Of a stretch of DNA of 64,000 bases, positions 28,599 to 37,561 are shown in pieces. This DNA is from Microbacterium sp. SORGH_AS_1204 (lineage in GTDB: Bacteria; Actinomycetota; Actinomycetes; Actinomycetales; Microbacteriaceae). Where the stretch lies: the NCBI RefSeq assembly GCF_030818935.1, contig NZ_JAUTBD010000001.1, positions 310,001-374,000 on the forward strand, read 5' to 3'. Every line of letters starts with the position of its first letter. The first letter of the stretch is position 1. The position numbers and the translations under genes were made by a program. The notes under the pieces were generated by a model that saw only the letters and a list, made by a program, of their open reading frames with translations, was not told the DNA's origin and ran no database searches.

Positions 28599-29570
28599 TC
28601 ACGGACGCAGCAGTACCTTGCCGACGCGGGGCGAGTCGCTGGCCGTGACCGCGTCGACGATGTCGTCGAGACCGAAGGTCGCCGCAACGGGCAGCGTCAC
28701 GGTGCCGTCGGCGAGGTAACGGGACAGCTCTCCGAACAGGGCGCCGCGGGTGTCGGCATCCATCGTCTTGCTGACGACGCTGCCCCAGAAACCCTTCACG
28801 GTGGCCTGACGGAAGATGATGTCGCCGGCCGACAGCTCGAGCTTTCCCGCGCCCATCGACCCGAAGATCACGAGGGTGCCGTTCTCGCTGAGGAGCGACA
28901 GCACCTGGCCCGCGGCGGGCCCTCCGACCGAGTCGACCCCCGCGACGATCTTCGCGCCGTCGGCGAGGGCGAGTGCCGTGTCGCGCCAGTCGTCGGCATC
29001 CGTCGAGACGATGTTGTCGATGCCCTGCTCGGCGAGTTCGGCGACGGCGCTCTGCCGGCGCACGAGGCCGATGACGTGGATGCCGCGGGCCTTCGCGATC
29101 TGCGCGACCATGCGGCCGACGGCTCCGTTGGCAGTGTTCTGCACGATCCAGTCGCCGGCCTTCAGATCGAGCGAGTGCAGCAGGCTGATGGCGCTGAACG
29201 GCATGGCGACGAGCTGCGCGGCGACCTCGTCGGAAAGTGCGTCGGAGACGGGGATCAGGCCGGCGGCGGGGGCGATGACGTACTCCGCCCACACGCCGAA
29301 GGTGCCGCCGGTGGCCACCCGCTGGCCGATCTCGAGCGAGACGCCGTCGCCGACGGCATCCACGATTCCGACGGCCTCGGTGCCGGCGCGGGCGGGGAGC
29401 TCGGGCTTGAAGCCGTAGGTGCCGCGGACGGTCCAGAGATCGTGGTTGTGGATGGGCGAGAGGGTGACGCGCAGGCGCACCTCGCCGGGACCGGGGGTCG
29501 GGGTCTCGACCTCTTCGATGCCGAGGACGTCGGCGGGTTCGCCGAACTGGTGGTGGATGACTGCGCGCAT
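28599..29570 (-). CDS. Zinc-binding dehydrogenase / quinone oxidoreductase-like (MDR)
   Basis: A 323-residue medium-chain dehydrogenase. The catalytic-domain text HNHDLWTVRGTYGFKPELPARAGTEAVGIV and the Rossmann segment WIVQNTANGAVGRMVAQIAKARGIHVIGLV are present. No structural zinc Cys cluster is seen, so it is probably an NADPH quinone or enone reductase. It is divergent from a TetR gene, and a palindrome in the shared gap covers its promoter, so the TetR protein is its likely repressor, perhaps responding to an electrophile. Confidence 0.9.
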   Translation of the reverse strand: MRAVIHHQFGEPADVLGIEEVETPTPGPGEVRLRVTLSPIHNHDLWTVRGTYGFKPELPARAGTEAVGIVDAVGDGVSLEIGQRVATGGTFGVWAEYVIAPAAGLIPVSDALSDEVAAQLVAMPFSAISLLHSLDLKAGDWIVQNTANGAVGRMVAQIAKARGIHVIGLVRRQSAVAELAEQGIDNIVSTDADDWRDTALALADGAKIVAGVDSVGGPAAGQVLSLLSENGTLVIFGSMGAGKLELSAGDIIFRQATVKGFWGSVVSKTMDADTRGALFGELSRYLADGTVTLPVAATFGLDDIVDAVTASDSPRVGKVLLRP

Positions 29571-29601
29571 GGATTCCTCCTGTGGTTATTTTGTAACGAC
29601 C

Positions 29602-29616
29602 GGTCTAATATAGACC
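29602..29616. promoter_or_regulatory. Palindromic operator in the divergent quinone reductase / TetR gap
   Basis: GGTCTAATATAGACC is a perfect 6-3-6 palindrome. Its minus-strand side supplies the -10 TATATT, with TTGCGT 16 bases upstream as a possible -35 for the reductase gene. A second palindrome GACCGGTC abuts it at about 29598-29605. Position and symmetry fit binding by the TetR protein encoded on the other side. Confidence 0.65.
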
Positions 29617-29707
29617 TCGTGCTCGGCAACGCAACAGCGCGGTCCGGTGGCTTCGGCGGGCTCGATCACCTCCGTTCCGCAGCCCCGTCGGTAGCGTGGC
29701 GGGAGGG

Positions 29708-29778
29708 CCCTGAGCTTGTCGAAGGGTCCGGAACTCACGGGACTCCCGGGGCCCGGTGGCTTCGACAGGCTCAGCCAC
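29708..29778. repeat. Dispersed CTTCGACAGGCTCAG-type repeats
   Basis: CCCTGAGCTTGTCGAAGGG lies at 29708-29726 and GTGGCTTCGACAGGCTCAGCCAC at 29756-29778, each with self-complementary ends. A weaker version (GGTGGCTTCGGCGGGCTCGA) is near 29646. The same repeat is embedded in rlmN at 10791-10810. Here the cluster separates the operator from the TetR start codon. Confidence 0.75.
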
Positions 29779-29799
29779 CCTCGAGAACGGAGAGAGAAC

Positions 29800-30390
29800 A
29801 TGGGCAGGATGCCGAGCTTCGAACGCTCCGCCGTAATCGACGCCGCGCGCGACGTGTTCTGGCGCCGCGGCTACGCCGAGGCGGGTATCACGGAGCTCGA
29901 AGAGGCCACCGGCCTCACCCGCTCCAGCATCTACAACGCCTTCGGCAGCAAGCGCGGACTCTTCGACGCGGTGCTCGCCGCCTATCTCGACGACGTGGTG
30001 CGCACGCGCCTGCGCCCGCTGGGCGGGGGAGATCCCGGCGCGCTCGAGTCATACGTCGCCGAGATGCGCGACGCGATCGCCGCCGACACCCCCCGCGCCC
30101 GGCTCGGCTGCCTGCTGCTCAACGCGGGCTCCTCGTCGCTGGCGAGCGACGACGCCGAGGTGCGCGCGCTGGTCTCGGGGTACGCCGCCGAGATGCGGGC
30201 CGCGATCCGCGCCGCCGTCGCCGATCGACGTCCTGATCTGACCCCGGATGCCGTGGATGCCCTCGCCGCGGTCTGCGCCTCGCTGGTGGTGGCCGGCCTC
30301 ACTCTCGCCCGCGCCGACCGCGATGCGGCGCTGGTGACGTTGGCATCCATCCCGACGACCCTGCACTCCTGGGGCTCCGCCCCCGCCTGA
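29800..30390 (+). CDS. TetR/AcrR family regulator
   Basis: A 196-residue repressor. The helix-turn-helix is RRGYAEAGITELEEATGLTRSSIYNAFGSKRGLFDAVL near residues 20-57, and the C-terminal domain carries CLLLNAGSS, as in YcdC/RutR-like TetR_C domains. ATG 29800 follows CGGAGAGAG. It is divergent from the quinone oxidoreductase and presumably controls it and itself through the palindrome at 29602-29616. The ligand is unknown. Confidence 0.9.
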   Translation: MGRMPSFERSAVIDAARDVFWRRGYAEAGITELEEATGLTRSSIYNAFGSKRGLFDAVLAAYLDDVVRTRLRPLGGGDPGALESYVAEMRDAIAADTPRARLGCLLLNAGSSSLASDDAEVRALVSGYAAEMRAAIRAAVADRRPDLTPDAVDALAAVCASLVVAGLTLARADRDAALVTLASIPTTLHSWGSAPA

Positions 30391-30453
30391 GCTCCGTGCT
30401 CTGCCCTGCGCGCTCCGCGCGCTGCGCCCGCTGCGCTCTGCCGTGCCCCAGCC

Positions 30454-30516
30454 GCGTGAGGGGTCACTTTTCGTCGCCGAGGAGACTCGGCAGCGACAAA
30501 TTCTGACCCCTCACGC
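30454..30516. repeat. 63-bp palindromic element, copy 5 of 7
   Basis: GCGTGAGGGGTC, ACTTTTC, GTCGC, a 15-base loop, GCGAC, AAATTCT and GACCCCTCACGC give the same 12-7-5-15-5-7-12 layout. It sits between two plus-strand genes (TetR and the prp GntR). The rest of this 319-bp gap is GC-rich with reiterated GCGGAGCGCGGG text, plus a weak inverted pair GTGTATACGC (30621) and TGCATACAC (30675) upstream of the GntR gene that might be its operator. Confidence 0.85.
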
Positions 30517-30709
30517 GCGCGGAGCGCGGGCGGAGCGTGCGCGGGGATCGCGGAGCGCGGGCGGAGCGCGGGCGGAGTACGCGCGGGGCGCGGGCCCGGG
30601 GCGCGAGCGGGGGTGGGCTTGTGTATACGCAGAACGCGTCGGGAACACCTGACCCCCCCAGACCAACGCGACAATGCATACACTGGAGGTATGACGTCGA
30701 GGGTGTCTC

Positions 30710-31339
30710 ATGCGGGCGAGTGACCGCGCGTATGCGACGCTCCTCGACGAGATCCAGTCCGGTGCGCTGCCGCCGGGGACCGTGCTGGGCGAGGTCGAAC
30801 AGTCCACCCGCCTCGGGGTGAGCCGCACGCCTCTGCGCGAGGCGCTGCGTCGTCTGGCATCCGATGGCCTCGTCGCCCAGGCCTCTCCCCGCGTGACCGT
30901 CGTGGCGGGGATCGATGCCGACGACATCCGGGCGCTGTTCGAGCTGCGTCGGGCGCTCGAGACCGAGGCCGCCCGACTCGCCGCGCACCGCGGCGACCGT
31001 CGGGTCTTCCGCGCGCTCTCGACCGAGCTGGCCGACGTCGACACCGCCGACACCGACGCGTACTACGCCCTCATCGCGCGCTTCGACGCGGCGGTCGACG
31101 CCGCTGTCGACAACCCGTATCTGTCCGCGGCCCTGCGCAGCGTCCGCACGCACCTCGTGCGCGTGCGCCGCATGGCCCGCTTCAACCCCCTTCGCCTCTC
31201 GGCCTCGGCCGGGGAGCATGGATTGATCGCGCGAGCGATCGCTGCCGGCGACCCCGAACTCGCCGCGCACGCCACCCACGTGCACCTGCACAACGCCCTC
31301 ACCACCATCCTCGAAGCCCTGACGGAGGACCCCTCATGA
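30710..31339 (+). CDS. GntR family (FCD) regulator of the prp operon
   Basis: A 209-residue regulator. The winged helix is [36 protein letters not shown] (residues 21-56), then an FCD domain with [14 protein letters not shown] and, near the end, [17 protein letters not shown]. It overlaps prpD by ATGA, so it is the first gene of the propionate operon and probably controls it in response to a methylcitrate-cycle intermediate. ATG 30710 is the first possible start because an in-frame TGA lies just upstream; GAGGGTG is a modest ribosome site. Confidence 0.9.
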   Translation: MRASDRAYATLLDEIQSGALPPGTVLGEVEQSTRLGVSRTPLREALRRLASDGLVAQASPRVTVVAGIDADDIRALFELRRALETEAARLAAHRGDRRVFRALSTELADVDTADTDAYYALIARFDAAVDAAVDNPYLSAALRSVRTHLVRVRRMARFNPLRLSASAGEHGLIARAIAAGDPELAAHATHVHLHNALTTILEALTEDPS

Positions 31340-32862
31340 CGATCACCCACCACGTGCGCGTGCACCGCAGCGATGAGAACCTCGCCCGCGAAGGGCAGCT
31401 CGCCTGGTCTCTCGCCCGGGTTGCGGTCGACCCGGTGGCCGTCGACGACGACGTGGTCGACATGATCGTCAACCGCCTGATCGACAACGCCGCCGTCGCT
31501 GCGGCCTCGATCACGCGGCAGCCCGTCAGCGCCGCCCGTCAGCAGGCCCTCGACCACGCCGTGTCGATCGGCGGCTCGGGTGCGACGGTCTTCGGATGCC
31601 TTCTCGAGCGGCGCACGAGCCCCGAGTGGGCCGCGTGGGCCAACGGTGTCGCCGTCCGCGAACTCGACTACCACGACACGTTCCTCGCCGCCGACTACTC
31701 GCACCCCGGCGACAACATCCCGCCGGTGCTCGCTGTCGCCCAGCACACCGGACGTGACGGCGCGGCCCTCGTGCGGGCCCTCGCGACGGCGTACGAGATC
31801 CAGATCGACCTCGTGCGCGCGATCAGCCTGCACAAGCACAAGATCGACCACGTCGCCCACCTCGGCCCCGCCGCGGCCGCGGGAATCGGCACCCTGCTCG
31901 ACCTCGACCAGGAGACGATCTATCAGGCCATCGGCCAGGCGCTTCACACCACGACCGCCACGCGCCAGTCGCGAAAGGGCGAGATCTCGACGTGGAAGGC
32001 GCACGCCCCCGCCTTCGCGGGCAAGATGGCGATCGAGGCCGTCGACCGCGCGATGCGCGGCGAGACCAGCCCCTCGCCGATCTACGAGGGCGAGGACGGC
32101 GTCATCGCCTGGCTGCTCGACGGTCCCGACGCCTCGTACGACGTGCCGCTCCCCGGCGACGGCGAGAGCAAGCGCGGCATCCTCGACTCGTACACGAAGG
32201 AGCACTCGGCCGAGTACCAGGCGCAGGCGTGGATCGACCTCGCTCGACGCCTCGGCACGGAGCGCCCCGATCTGCGCGACCCGGCGAACGTGGCATCCAT
32301 CGTCTTGCACACCAGCCACCACACGCACTACGTGATCGGCTCGGGTGCGAACGACCCGCAGAAGTACGACCCGACCGCGTCGCGCGAGACGCTCGACCAC
32401 TCGATCCCGTACATCTTCGCCGTCGCCCTGCAGGACGGCGCGTGGCACCACGTCGACTCGTACACCCCCGAGCGCGCGGGACGTGCTGACACGGTCGAGC
32501 TGTGGCACAAGGTCACGACGGCGGAGGATGCCGAGTGGACGCGCCGCTATCACTCCGAGGATCCGAACGAGAAGGCGTTCGGGGGCCGCGTGGTGATCAC
32601 CCTCTCCGACGGCTCGACGGTGGAGGACGAGATCGCCGTCGCCGACGCGCATCCGCTCGGCGCCCGGCCGTTCGCGCGGGAGGACTACGTCCGTAAGTTC
32701 CGCACCCTCGCCGAGCCGGTGCTGCTGCCCGAGGAGATCGAGCGCTTCGTCGAGCTCGTGCAGCGCCTGCCCGAGCTGACGCCCGCCGAGGTCATGCAGC
32801 TGTCGATCGTCGCCAAGCCCGGTGTGCTGGCGCTGGCGCCGGCGCCGAAGGGCCTGTTCTGA
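31336..32862 (+). CDS. prpD: 2-methylcitrate dehydratase (MmgE/PrpD)
   Basis: A 508-residue PrpD-type dehydratase that turns 2-methylcitrate into 2-methyl-cis-aconitate in propionyl-CoA disposal. Family text includes [27 protein letters not shown], then [17 protein letters not shown] and [12 protein letters not shown]. Length is normal for the bacterial prp enzyme. It is coupled to the GntR gene and followed, after a 397-bp gap, by prpB. No acnD/prpF pair is seen. Confidence 0.93.
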   Translation: MTITHHVRVHRSDENLAREGQLAWSLARVAVDPVAVDDDVVDMIVNRLIDNAAVAAASITRQPVSAARQQALDHAVSIGGSGATVFGCLLERRTSPEWAAWANGVAVRELDYHDTFLAADYSHPGDNIPPVLAVAQHTGRDGAALVRALATAYEIQIDLVRAISLHKHKIDHVAHLGPAAAAGIGTLLDLDQETIYQAIGQALHTTTATRQSRKGEISTWKAHAPAFAGKMAIEAVDRAMRGETSPSPIYEGEDGVIAWLLDGPDASYDVPLPGDGESKRGILDSYTKEHSAEYQAQAWIDLARRLGTERPDLRDPANVASIVLHTSHHTHYVIGSGANDPQKYDPTASRETLDHSIPYIFAVALQDGAWHHVDSYTPERAGRADTVELWHKVTTAEDAEWTRRYHSEDPNEKAFGGRVVITLSDGSTVEDEIAVADAHPLGARPFAREDYVRKFRTLAEPVLLPEEIERFVELVQRLPELTPAEVMQLSIVAKPGVLALAPAPKGLF

Positions 32863-33259
32863 TGCGTACGCCGAGCACGACGGCGGGGCGTCGTGGGAGC
32901 ACAGCGCGCACGACGGCGGCGTTTCTCACACCTGGGACGAGCGCAACGGCGGGGAGTTTCCCCGGCACGCCGATTCAGGATGCCGCGTGCCGGCGTGTCG
33001 CGTCCAGCGCCCGCCGTTGTGCACGGACGCGCGGCGGTGGATGCGCCCCCGAGAAGCCGGAGCCGCCGGTGCGGGAGTGGCGGGGCCTCGGTCGTGCTCG
33101 GCGCGCAGCTCCGGAGTATCCGAGCCGCCAATCGGCGGGGGCCGCGGGGTTTCGCTGGCGTGAGGCGGCGGGCCGTGCGACGTTCCGGAGTCATGCACGG
33201 CCATCCGGCGCGCCCGCACGGCCGGCGCGCGACGACGTCCGCGCGATGGGAGGCCACTG
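32863..33259. other. Gap between prpD and prpB with long-range inverted repeats
   Basis: No gene is supported. GCCGAGCACGAC (about 32871) and GTCGTGCTCGGC (about 33092) are a perfect 12-bp inverted pair 220 bp apart, and CGGCACGC / GCGTGCCG forms a local hairpin near 32961-32990. CGCCGTTGTGCACGG near 33009 recalls the repeat family at 28233. A 132-codon frame spans the whole gap but has poor third-position GC and is rejected below. Confidence 0.6.
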
Positions 33260-34159
33260 ATGCTGTACGCCCAGACCACCGCGGCCCAGAAGCGCCGCGC
33301 GCTGCGCGAGAAGCTGGCATCCGGAGAACTCGTGCGGATGCCCGGGGCGTTCAATCCGCTGTCGGCCCGGCTCATCGAGCGCAAGGGCTTCGACGGCGTC
33401 TACATCTCGGGCGCCGTGATCTCGGCCGACCTGGGCCTGCCCGACATCGGGCTCACGACCCTCACCGAGGTCGCCGGGCGCGGCCAGCAGATCGCCCGCA
33501 TGACGGAGCTGCCGGCGATCATCGACGCCGATACTGGCTTCGGCGAGCCGATGAACGTCGCCCGCACGATCCAGACCCTCGAAGACGCGGGGCTCGCCGG
33601 CGCGCACATCGAAGACCAGGTCAACCCGAAGCGCTGCGGCCACCTCGACGGCAAGAGCGTCGTGGATGCCGACACCGCCATCAAGCGCATCCGCGCCGCC
33701 GTCGATGCCCGCCGCGACCCCGACTTCCTCATCATGGCCCGCACCGACGTGCGGGCGGTGGAGGGGATGGATGCCGCGATCGACCGCGCGAAAGCCCTGG
33801 TCGACGCCGGTGCCGACGCAATCTTCCCCGAGGCGATGCGCGACCTCGGCGAGTTCGAGGCGATGCGTAAGGCGCTCGACGTGCCGATCCTGGCGAACAT
33901 GACGGAGTTCGGGAAGAGCGAGCTGTTCTCCACCGCGCAGCTGCGCGACGCCGGCGTCAACATCGTCATCTGGCCGGTGTCGCTGCTGCGCCTCGCGATG
34001 GGCGCGGCGGGCCGCGGCCTCGACGCCCTGGCATCCGAGGGACACCTGCGCGACCAGCTCGGCGAGATGCAGCACCGCGCCGACCTGTACGACCTCATCG
34101 ATTACGAGGGTTACACCCGCTTCGACGCCGACGTCTTCGACTTCACCGTCGAGCGCTGA
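33260..34159 (+). CDS. prpB: Methylisocitrate lyase
   Basis: A 299-residue isocitrate-lyase-superfamily enzyme that splits 2-methylisocitrate into pyruvate and succinate. The catalytic loop is EDQVNPKRCGHLDGKSVV (KRCGH with the essential Cys), with DADTGFGEPMNVARTI for metal binding and FPEAMRDLGEFEAM later. ATG 33260 has GGGAGG seven bases upstream. The four tandem repeats following it separate it from prpC. Confidence 0.95.
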   Translation: MLYAQTTAAQKRRALREKLASGELVRMPGAFNPLSARLIERKGFDGVYISGAVISADLGLPDIGLTTLTEVAGRGQQIARMTELPAIIDADTGFGEPMNVARTIQTLEDAGLAGAHIEDQVNPKRCGHLDGKSVVDADTAIKRIRAAVDARRDPDFLIMARTDVRAVEGMDAAIDRAKALVDAGADAIFPEAMRDLGEFEAMRKALDVPILANMTEFGKSELFSTAQLRDAGVNIVIWPVSLLRLAMGAAGRGLDALASEGHLRDQLGEMQHRADLYDLIDYEGYTRFDADVFDFTVER

Positions 34160-34180
34160 GGCGGCGGCGGGAGCGGCGGG

Positions 34181-34495
34181 CGTGTCCCACTTGGTGCAGC
34201 ATTGCCGCCCTTTTGTCGCTCCAAGTGGGACATGGGTGGGGTGGCCGACGGCGGGAGTGATGAGCGTGTCCCACTTAGCGCAGCGTTGCCGCCCTTCGAT
34301 CGCACCGAGTGGGACATGGGCGGGGTGGCCGACGGCGGGAGCGGTGAGCGTGTCCCACTTCGTGCAGCGTCGCCGCCCCTTTTGTCGCACCGAGTGGGAC
34401 ATGGGTGGGGTGGCCGACGGCGGGGGCGGTGAGCGTGTCCCACTTCGTGCAGCGTCGCCGCCCCTTTTCCGCACCGAGTGGGACATGGGCGACCG
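34181..34495. repeat. Four tandem palindromic repeats, period 84-85 bp
   Basis: GTGTCCCACTT starts at about 34182, 34266, 34350 and 34435, and each copy closes with AAGTGGGACATG or GAGTGGGACATG, making a stem of about 12 bp around a 25-30 base interior with GCCGCCCTTTTGTCGC. The text linking copies (GGGTGGGGTGGCCGACGGCGG) is also conserved. This fills the 409-bp gap between prpB and prpC. There are no unique spacers, so it is not a CRISPR array. Confidence 0.9.
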
Positions 34496-34568
34496 GTGCC
34501 GAGGAGGAACGGCCACCCGGCGAGGGCGTGGGGCAGAGTAGAACCGAGCACGACTCGAAGGAGAGACG

Positions 34569-35753
34569 ATGACCGACATCAAGAAGGGCCTCGCCGGCGT
34601 CACGGTCGACGAGACCGCCGTCAGCAAGGTCAACCCCGAGACCAACAGCCTGCTCTACCGCGGATACCCGGTGCAGGAGCTCGCCGCCACGCAGCCCTTC
34701 GAGGCGGTGGCGTATCTGCTCTGGAACGGGGAGCTTCCGGATGCCGAACAGCTCGCCGCCCTGCGTCGCACCGAGCGTGAGCACCGGGCGCTGCCCGACG
34801 ACGTGCGTGCTGCGATCGACCTGCTGCCGACGTCCGCCCACCCCATGGACGAGGTGCGCACGGCCGTGAGCGTGATCGGCGCGCGCGAGACCGCGGGGAT
34901 GTCGAACGTGATGGATGCCGTGGGCACCCCGGAAGAGAACCTCGACCGGTCTGTCCGCCTGTGGGCGCAGCTGCCCGCGGTCGTCGCGTACGGCCAGCGC
35001 CGCCGCCGCGGCGAGGACCTGGTCGAGCCCCGTGACGACCTCGACTACGCGGCGAACTTCCTCTGGATGACGTTCGGTGAGGAGGCCGCCCCCGTCGTCG
35101 TCGACGCCTTCACCCGCTCGATGATCCTCTACGCCGAGCACTCCTTCAACGCCTCGACCTTCACCGCGCGGGTCATCGCCTCGACACTCAGCGACCTGTA
35201 CTCCGCGGTGGTCGGCGCGATCGGCGCGCTGAAGGGTCCCCTGCACGGCGGGGCGAACGAGGCGGTGCTGCACGTGCTCCGCGAGATCGGCTCGGCCGAG
35301 AATGTCGGGCCCTGGCTCGACACCGCCCTCGCCGAGAAGCGCAAGATCATGGGCTTCGGGCACCGCGTCTACAAGCGCGGCGACTCGCGCGTGCCCACGA
35401 TGAAAGCCGCCCTCGACACCCTCGTCGCCCATTACGACCGCCCCGAGGTCGCCGCGCTGTACGACGCGCTCGAGGCGCAATTCGTCGAGCGCAAGGGCAT
35501 CTACCCGAACCTCGACTACCCCTCGGGCCCGGCGTACGACCTCATGGGCTTCGACACCCTCACTTTCACCCCGCTCTTCGTCGCCGCCCGCGTGACGGGC
35601 TGGACGGCGCACATCCGCGAGCAGCAGGCGGCAAACGCCCTCATCCGACCGCTGTCGGCCTACGTCGGCCCCGACGAGCGTCACGTCGAGGGATACGTCG
35701 CGGATGCCGCCGACGTCGAGGCCCAGGCGCGCCCCGCGGAGGCGGCGAGCTGA
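34569..35753 (+). CDS. prpC: 2-methylcitrate synthase / citrate synthase II
   Basis: A 394-residue citrate-synthase-fold enzyme condensing propionyl-CoA with oxaloacetate. Active-site regions are LHGGANEAVLHVL (first His), KIMGFGHRVYKRGDSRVPTMK (second His) and the Asp in SGPAYDLMGFDTLTFTPLF. It opens IKKGLAGVTVDETAVSKVNPETNSLLYRGYPVQEL as methylcitrate synthases do. GAAGGAG precedes the start by about six bases. It overlaps the thiolase start by TGATG. Confidence 0.94.
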   Translation: MTDIKKGLAGVTVDETAVSKVNPETNSLLYRGYPVQELAATQPFEAVAYLLWNGELPDAEQLAALRRTEREHRALPDDVRAAIDLLPTSAHPMDEVRTAVSVIGARETAGMSNVMDAVGTPEENLDRSVRLWAQLPAVVAYGQRRRRGEDLVEPRDDLDYAANFLWMTFGEEAAPVVVDAFTRSMILYAEHSFNASTFTARVIASTLSDLYSAVVGAIGALKGPLHGGANEAVLHVLREIGSAENVGPWLDTALAEKRKIMGFGHRVYKRGDSRVPTMKAALDTLVAHYDRPEVAALYDALEAQFVERKGIYPNLDYPSGPAYDLMGFDTLTFTPLFVAARVTGWTAHIREQQAANALIRPLSAYVGPDERHVEGYVADAADVEAQARPAEAAS

Positions 35754-36931
35754 TGTCGGCGCCGAAGATCGTGCTCGTCTCGGGTGCGCGCACGCCCATC
35801 GGCTCGTTCGGCGGGTCGCTCTCGAGCGTCGACGCGTACGAGCTCGGCGCGGTGGCCGTCACCGAGGCGCTGCGTCGCGCCGGCGTTGCGGAAGAAGACG
35901 TCGACGAGGTCGTCATGGGCTGCATCGCCCAGAACGGCCCCGACGCCTACAACGCCCGCCGCGTCGCGCTCGCCGCGGGGCTCCCGACCCGCGTGCCCGC
36001 CTTCACCGTGAACCGCCTGTGCGGCTCGGGCCTGCAGGCGATCTGGTCGGCGGCGCAGGAGCTGCGCTGGGGCGGTATCGACGTCGCGGTCGCGGGCGGC
36101 GACGAGAGCATGTCGCGCACACCGTTCCTGGAATACGGGGCCCGCGGCAACAGCCGGCTCGGCGACCGCACCCTGCTGGACGGCACGCTCGCGATCCTCA
36201 CCGACCCCTTCAGCGGCCGGCACATGGGCACGACGGCCGAGGTCGTGGCATCCCGCTACTCCGTCTCACGCGCGGAGCAGGACGCCTTCGCCGTCGAGAG
36301 CCAGCGCAGGGCGTCGACGGATGCCGCCCGCGCGGCCTTCGCGGAAGAGATCGTGCCCGTGACCACCGGCGGACGGAAGCCCGTCGAGGTCTCGGTCGAC
36401 GAGCACCCGCGGCCCGGCACGACCCTCGAGACGCTGGCGGGATTGCGCCCGGCCTTCGAGAAGGGAGGGTCGGTCACCGCCGGCAACTCGTCGGGCATCA
36501 ACGACGGCGCCGCCGCGATGGTGCTGCTGCGCGAGGACGACGTGCGCGAGCGCGGCCTGACCGGCCTCGCGACGCTCGAGGCCGTCACCACCGCGGGCGT
36601 CGACCCCGAGATCATGGGCTACGCCCCGGTGATCGCGCTGCAGCGGCTGTGGGAGCAGACCGGGCTCACGCCCGCCGACGTCGACGTGGTCGAGCTGAAC
36701 GAGGCGTTCGCCGCGCAGGCCGTGGCCGTGATCCGCGACGCGGGCCTCGACCCCGAGAGGGTGAATCCGTACGGCGGTGCGATCGCCCTCGGTCACCCCG
36801 TCGGCGCGACGGGCGCGATCCTCACCGTGCGTGCGGCCCTCGACCTGCAGCGCCGCGACCTCGAATACGCCGTCGTAACGATGTGCATCGGCGGCGGTCA
36901 GGCGCTCGCGGCTCTGCTGCGGCGGTACTGA
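35753..36931 (+). CDS. Acetyl-CoA acyltransferase (thiolase II family)
   Basis: A 392-residue thiolase. The nucleophile Cys is in [17 protein letters not shown] (about residue 89), the catalytic His in [15 protein letters not shown] and the second Cys in [10 protein letters not shown]. It is coupled to prpC by a one-base overlap, which is an uncommon partner; a thiolase producing propionyl-CoA (from branched-chain or odd-chain 3-oxoacyl-CoA) would feed the cycle directly, but this is inferred. Length and motifs are complete. Confidence 0.93.
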   Translation: MSAPKIVLVSGARTPIGSFGGSLSSVDAYELGAVAVTEALRRAGVAEEDVDEVVMGCIAQNGPDAYNARRVALAAGLPTRVPAFTVNRLCGSGLQAIWSAAQELRWGGIDVAVAGGDESMSRTPFLEYGARGNSRLGDRTLLDGTLAILTDPFSGRHMGTTAEVVASRYSVSRAEQDAFAVESQRRASTDAARAAFAEEIVPVTTGGRKPVEVSVDEHPRPGTTLETLAGLRPAFEKGGSVTAGNSSGINDGAAAMVLLREDDVRERGLTGLATLEAVTTAGVDPEIMGYAPVIALQRLWEQTGLTPADVDVVELNEAFAAQAVAVIRDAGLDPERVNPYGGAIALGHPVGATGAILTVRAALDLQRRDLEYAVVTMCIGGGQALAALLRRY

Positions 36932-36946
36932 CCCGGTCTCCTTCTC

Positions 36947-37009
36947 GCGCGAGGGGTCAGGAACTGTCGCCGCGCCGGTTTGGAAGCGACAGAAAGTGAC
37001 CCCTCACGC
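36947..37009. repeat. 63-bp palindromic element, copy 6 of 7
   Basis: GCGCGAGGGGTC, AGGAACT, GTCGC, a 15-base loop, GCGAC, AGAAAGT and GACCCCTCACGC. It lies between convergent genes and its right arm contains the stop codon of the minus-strand GNAT gene (37004-37006), so the element contributes to a protein C terminus. Confidence 0.87.
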
Positions 37010-37453
37010 GGGTTGTGCGCGGGGGGCGGAGGCGAGAGACAGGTAGACATCTACCTCGTCCTCGGCGTCCAGGGTGAAGCCGGCGCGCTCGTAGAGTCGG
37101 CGGGCGGGGCTGCCCTGCAGCACGTTCAGGCGGGTCGGGCCGTCGTGCGGCTCCGCGAGCACGCGCGCGAGCACCTCGCCGCCCACCCCTCGACCCTGCA
37201 GAGCGGATGCCAGGTAGAAGTGCTCGATCCACCGCGCGGCCCCGTCGGGTCGGACCGTGATCGAGCCGGCATCCGCCCCGTCGACGACGATGATGCGCGT
37301 CCACTCCGGGCGGAAGCCGTCGCGGAGGCGCTGGCGCACCCGATGTTCGTCGAAGCGACCGAGGCGCTCGAGGTCGGCGCGCAGAACCTCGGCGCGAAGC
37401 TCGACGAGCCACTCGATGTCGGCGGGCACGCTCGGCCGCACGCGGATCTCCAC
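37004..37453 (-). CDS. GNAT family N-acetyltransferase
   Basis: A 149-residue acetyltransferase. The acetyl-CoA loop is LASALQGRGVGGEVLARVL near residues 77-95 and the C-terminal motif is LYERAGFTLDAEDEVDVYLSL. Substrate unknown. It lies between two copies of the 63-bp palindrome: one overlaps its stop, the other lies just upstream of its start. Confidence 0.85.
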   Translation of the reverse strand: MEIRVRPSVPADIEWLVELRAEVLRADLERLGRFDEHRVRQRLRDGFRPEWTRIIVVDGADAGSITVRPDGAARWIEHFYLASALQGRGVGGEVLARVLAEPHDGPTRLNVLQGSPARRLYERAGFTLDAEDEVDVYLSLASAPRAQPA

Positions 37454-37471
37454 CCGTCGAGCCTAGAGCCG

Positions 37472-37535
37472 CGTGAGTCGCCAGGATTTGTCGTTCGCTG
37501 GTGCCCTGAAGCGACGAATTCCGGCGAGTCACGCG
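37472..37535. repeat. 64-bp palindromic element, copy 7 of 7 (diverged)
   Basis: GCGTGAGTCGCC, AGGATTT, GTCGT, a 16-base loop, GCGAC, GAATTCC and GGCGAGTCACGC. The outer stem has changed on both sides together (GAGTCGCC with GGCGAGTC), keeping pairing, while the seven-base spacers stay unpaired. It lies in a divergent gap between the GNAT and S51-type genes. Confidence 0.8.
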
Positions 37536-37561
37536 GACACCGATCCCGGGATACTGGGCGC

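Noticed and set aside
30691..30723. A 10-residue leader peptide ([10 protein letters not shown]) ahead of the prp GntR gene, right after GGAGGT.
   Set aside because: The ribosome site would be only about one base from the ATG, and there is no codon pattern suggesting attenuation. It may be a by-product of the GntR leader.
32862..33260. A 132-codon plus-strand frame that joins prpD to prpB exactly, with TGATG at both ends.
   Set aside because: The third codon positions are far less GC-rich than in neighbouring genes, the product is a string of Arg, Ala and Thr without a recognisable fold, and it runs across inverted repeats. The neat ends are probably chance.
34181..34495. Regular repeats considered as a CRISPR array.
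   Set aside because: Repeat units contain the variable and constant parts in every copy, there are no unique spacers of even length, and no cas gene is near.
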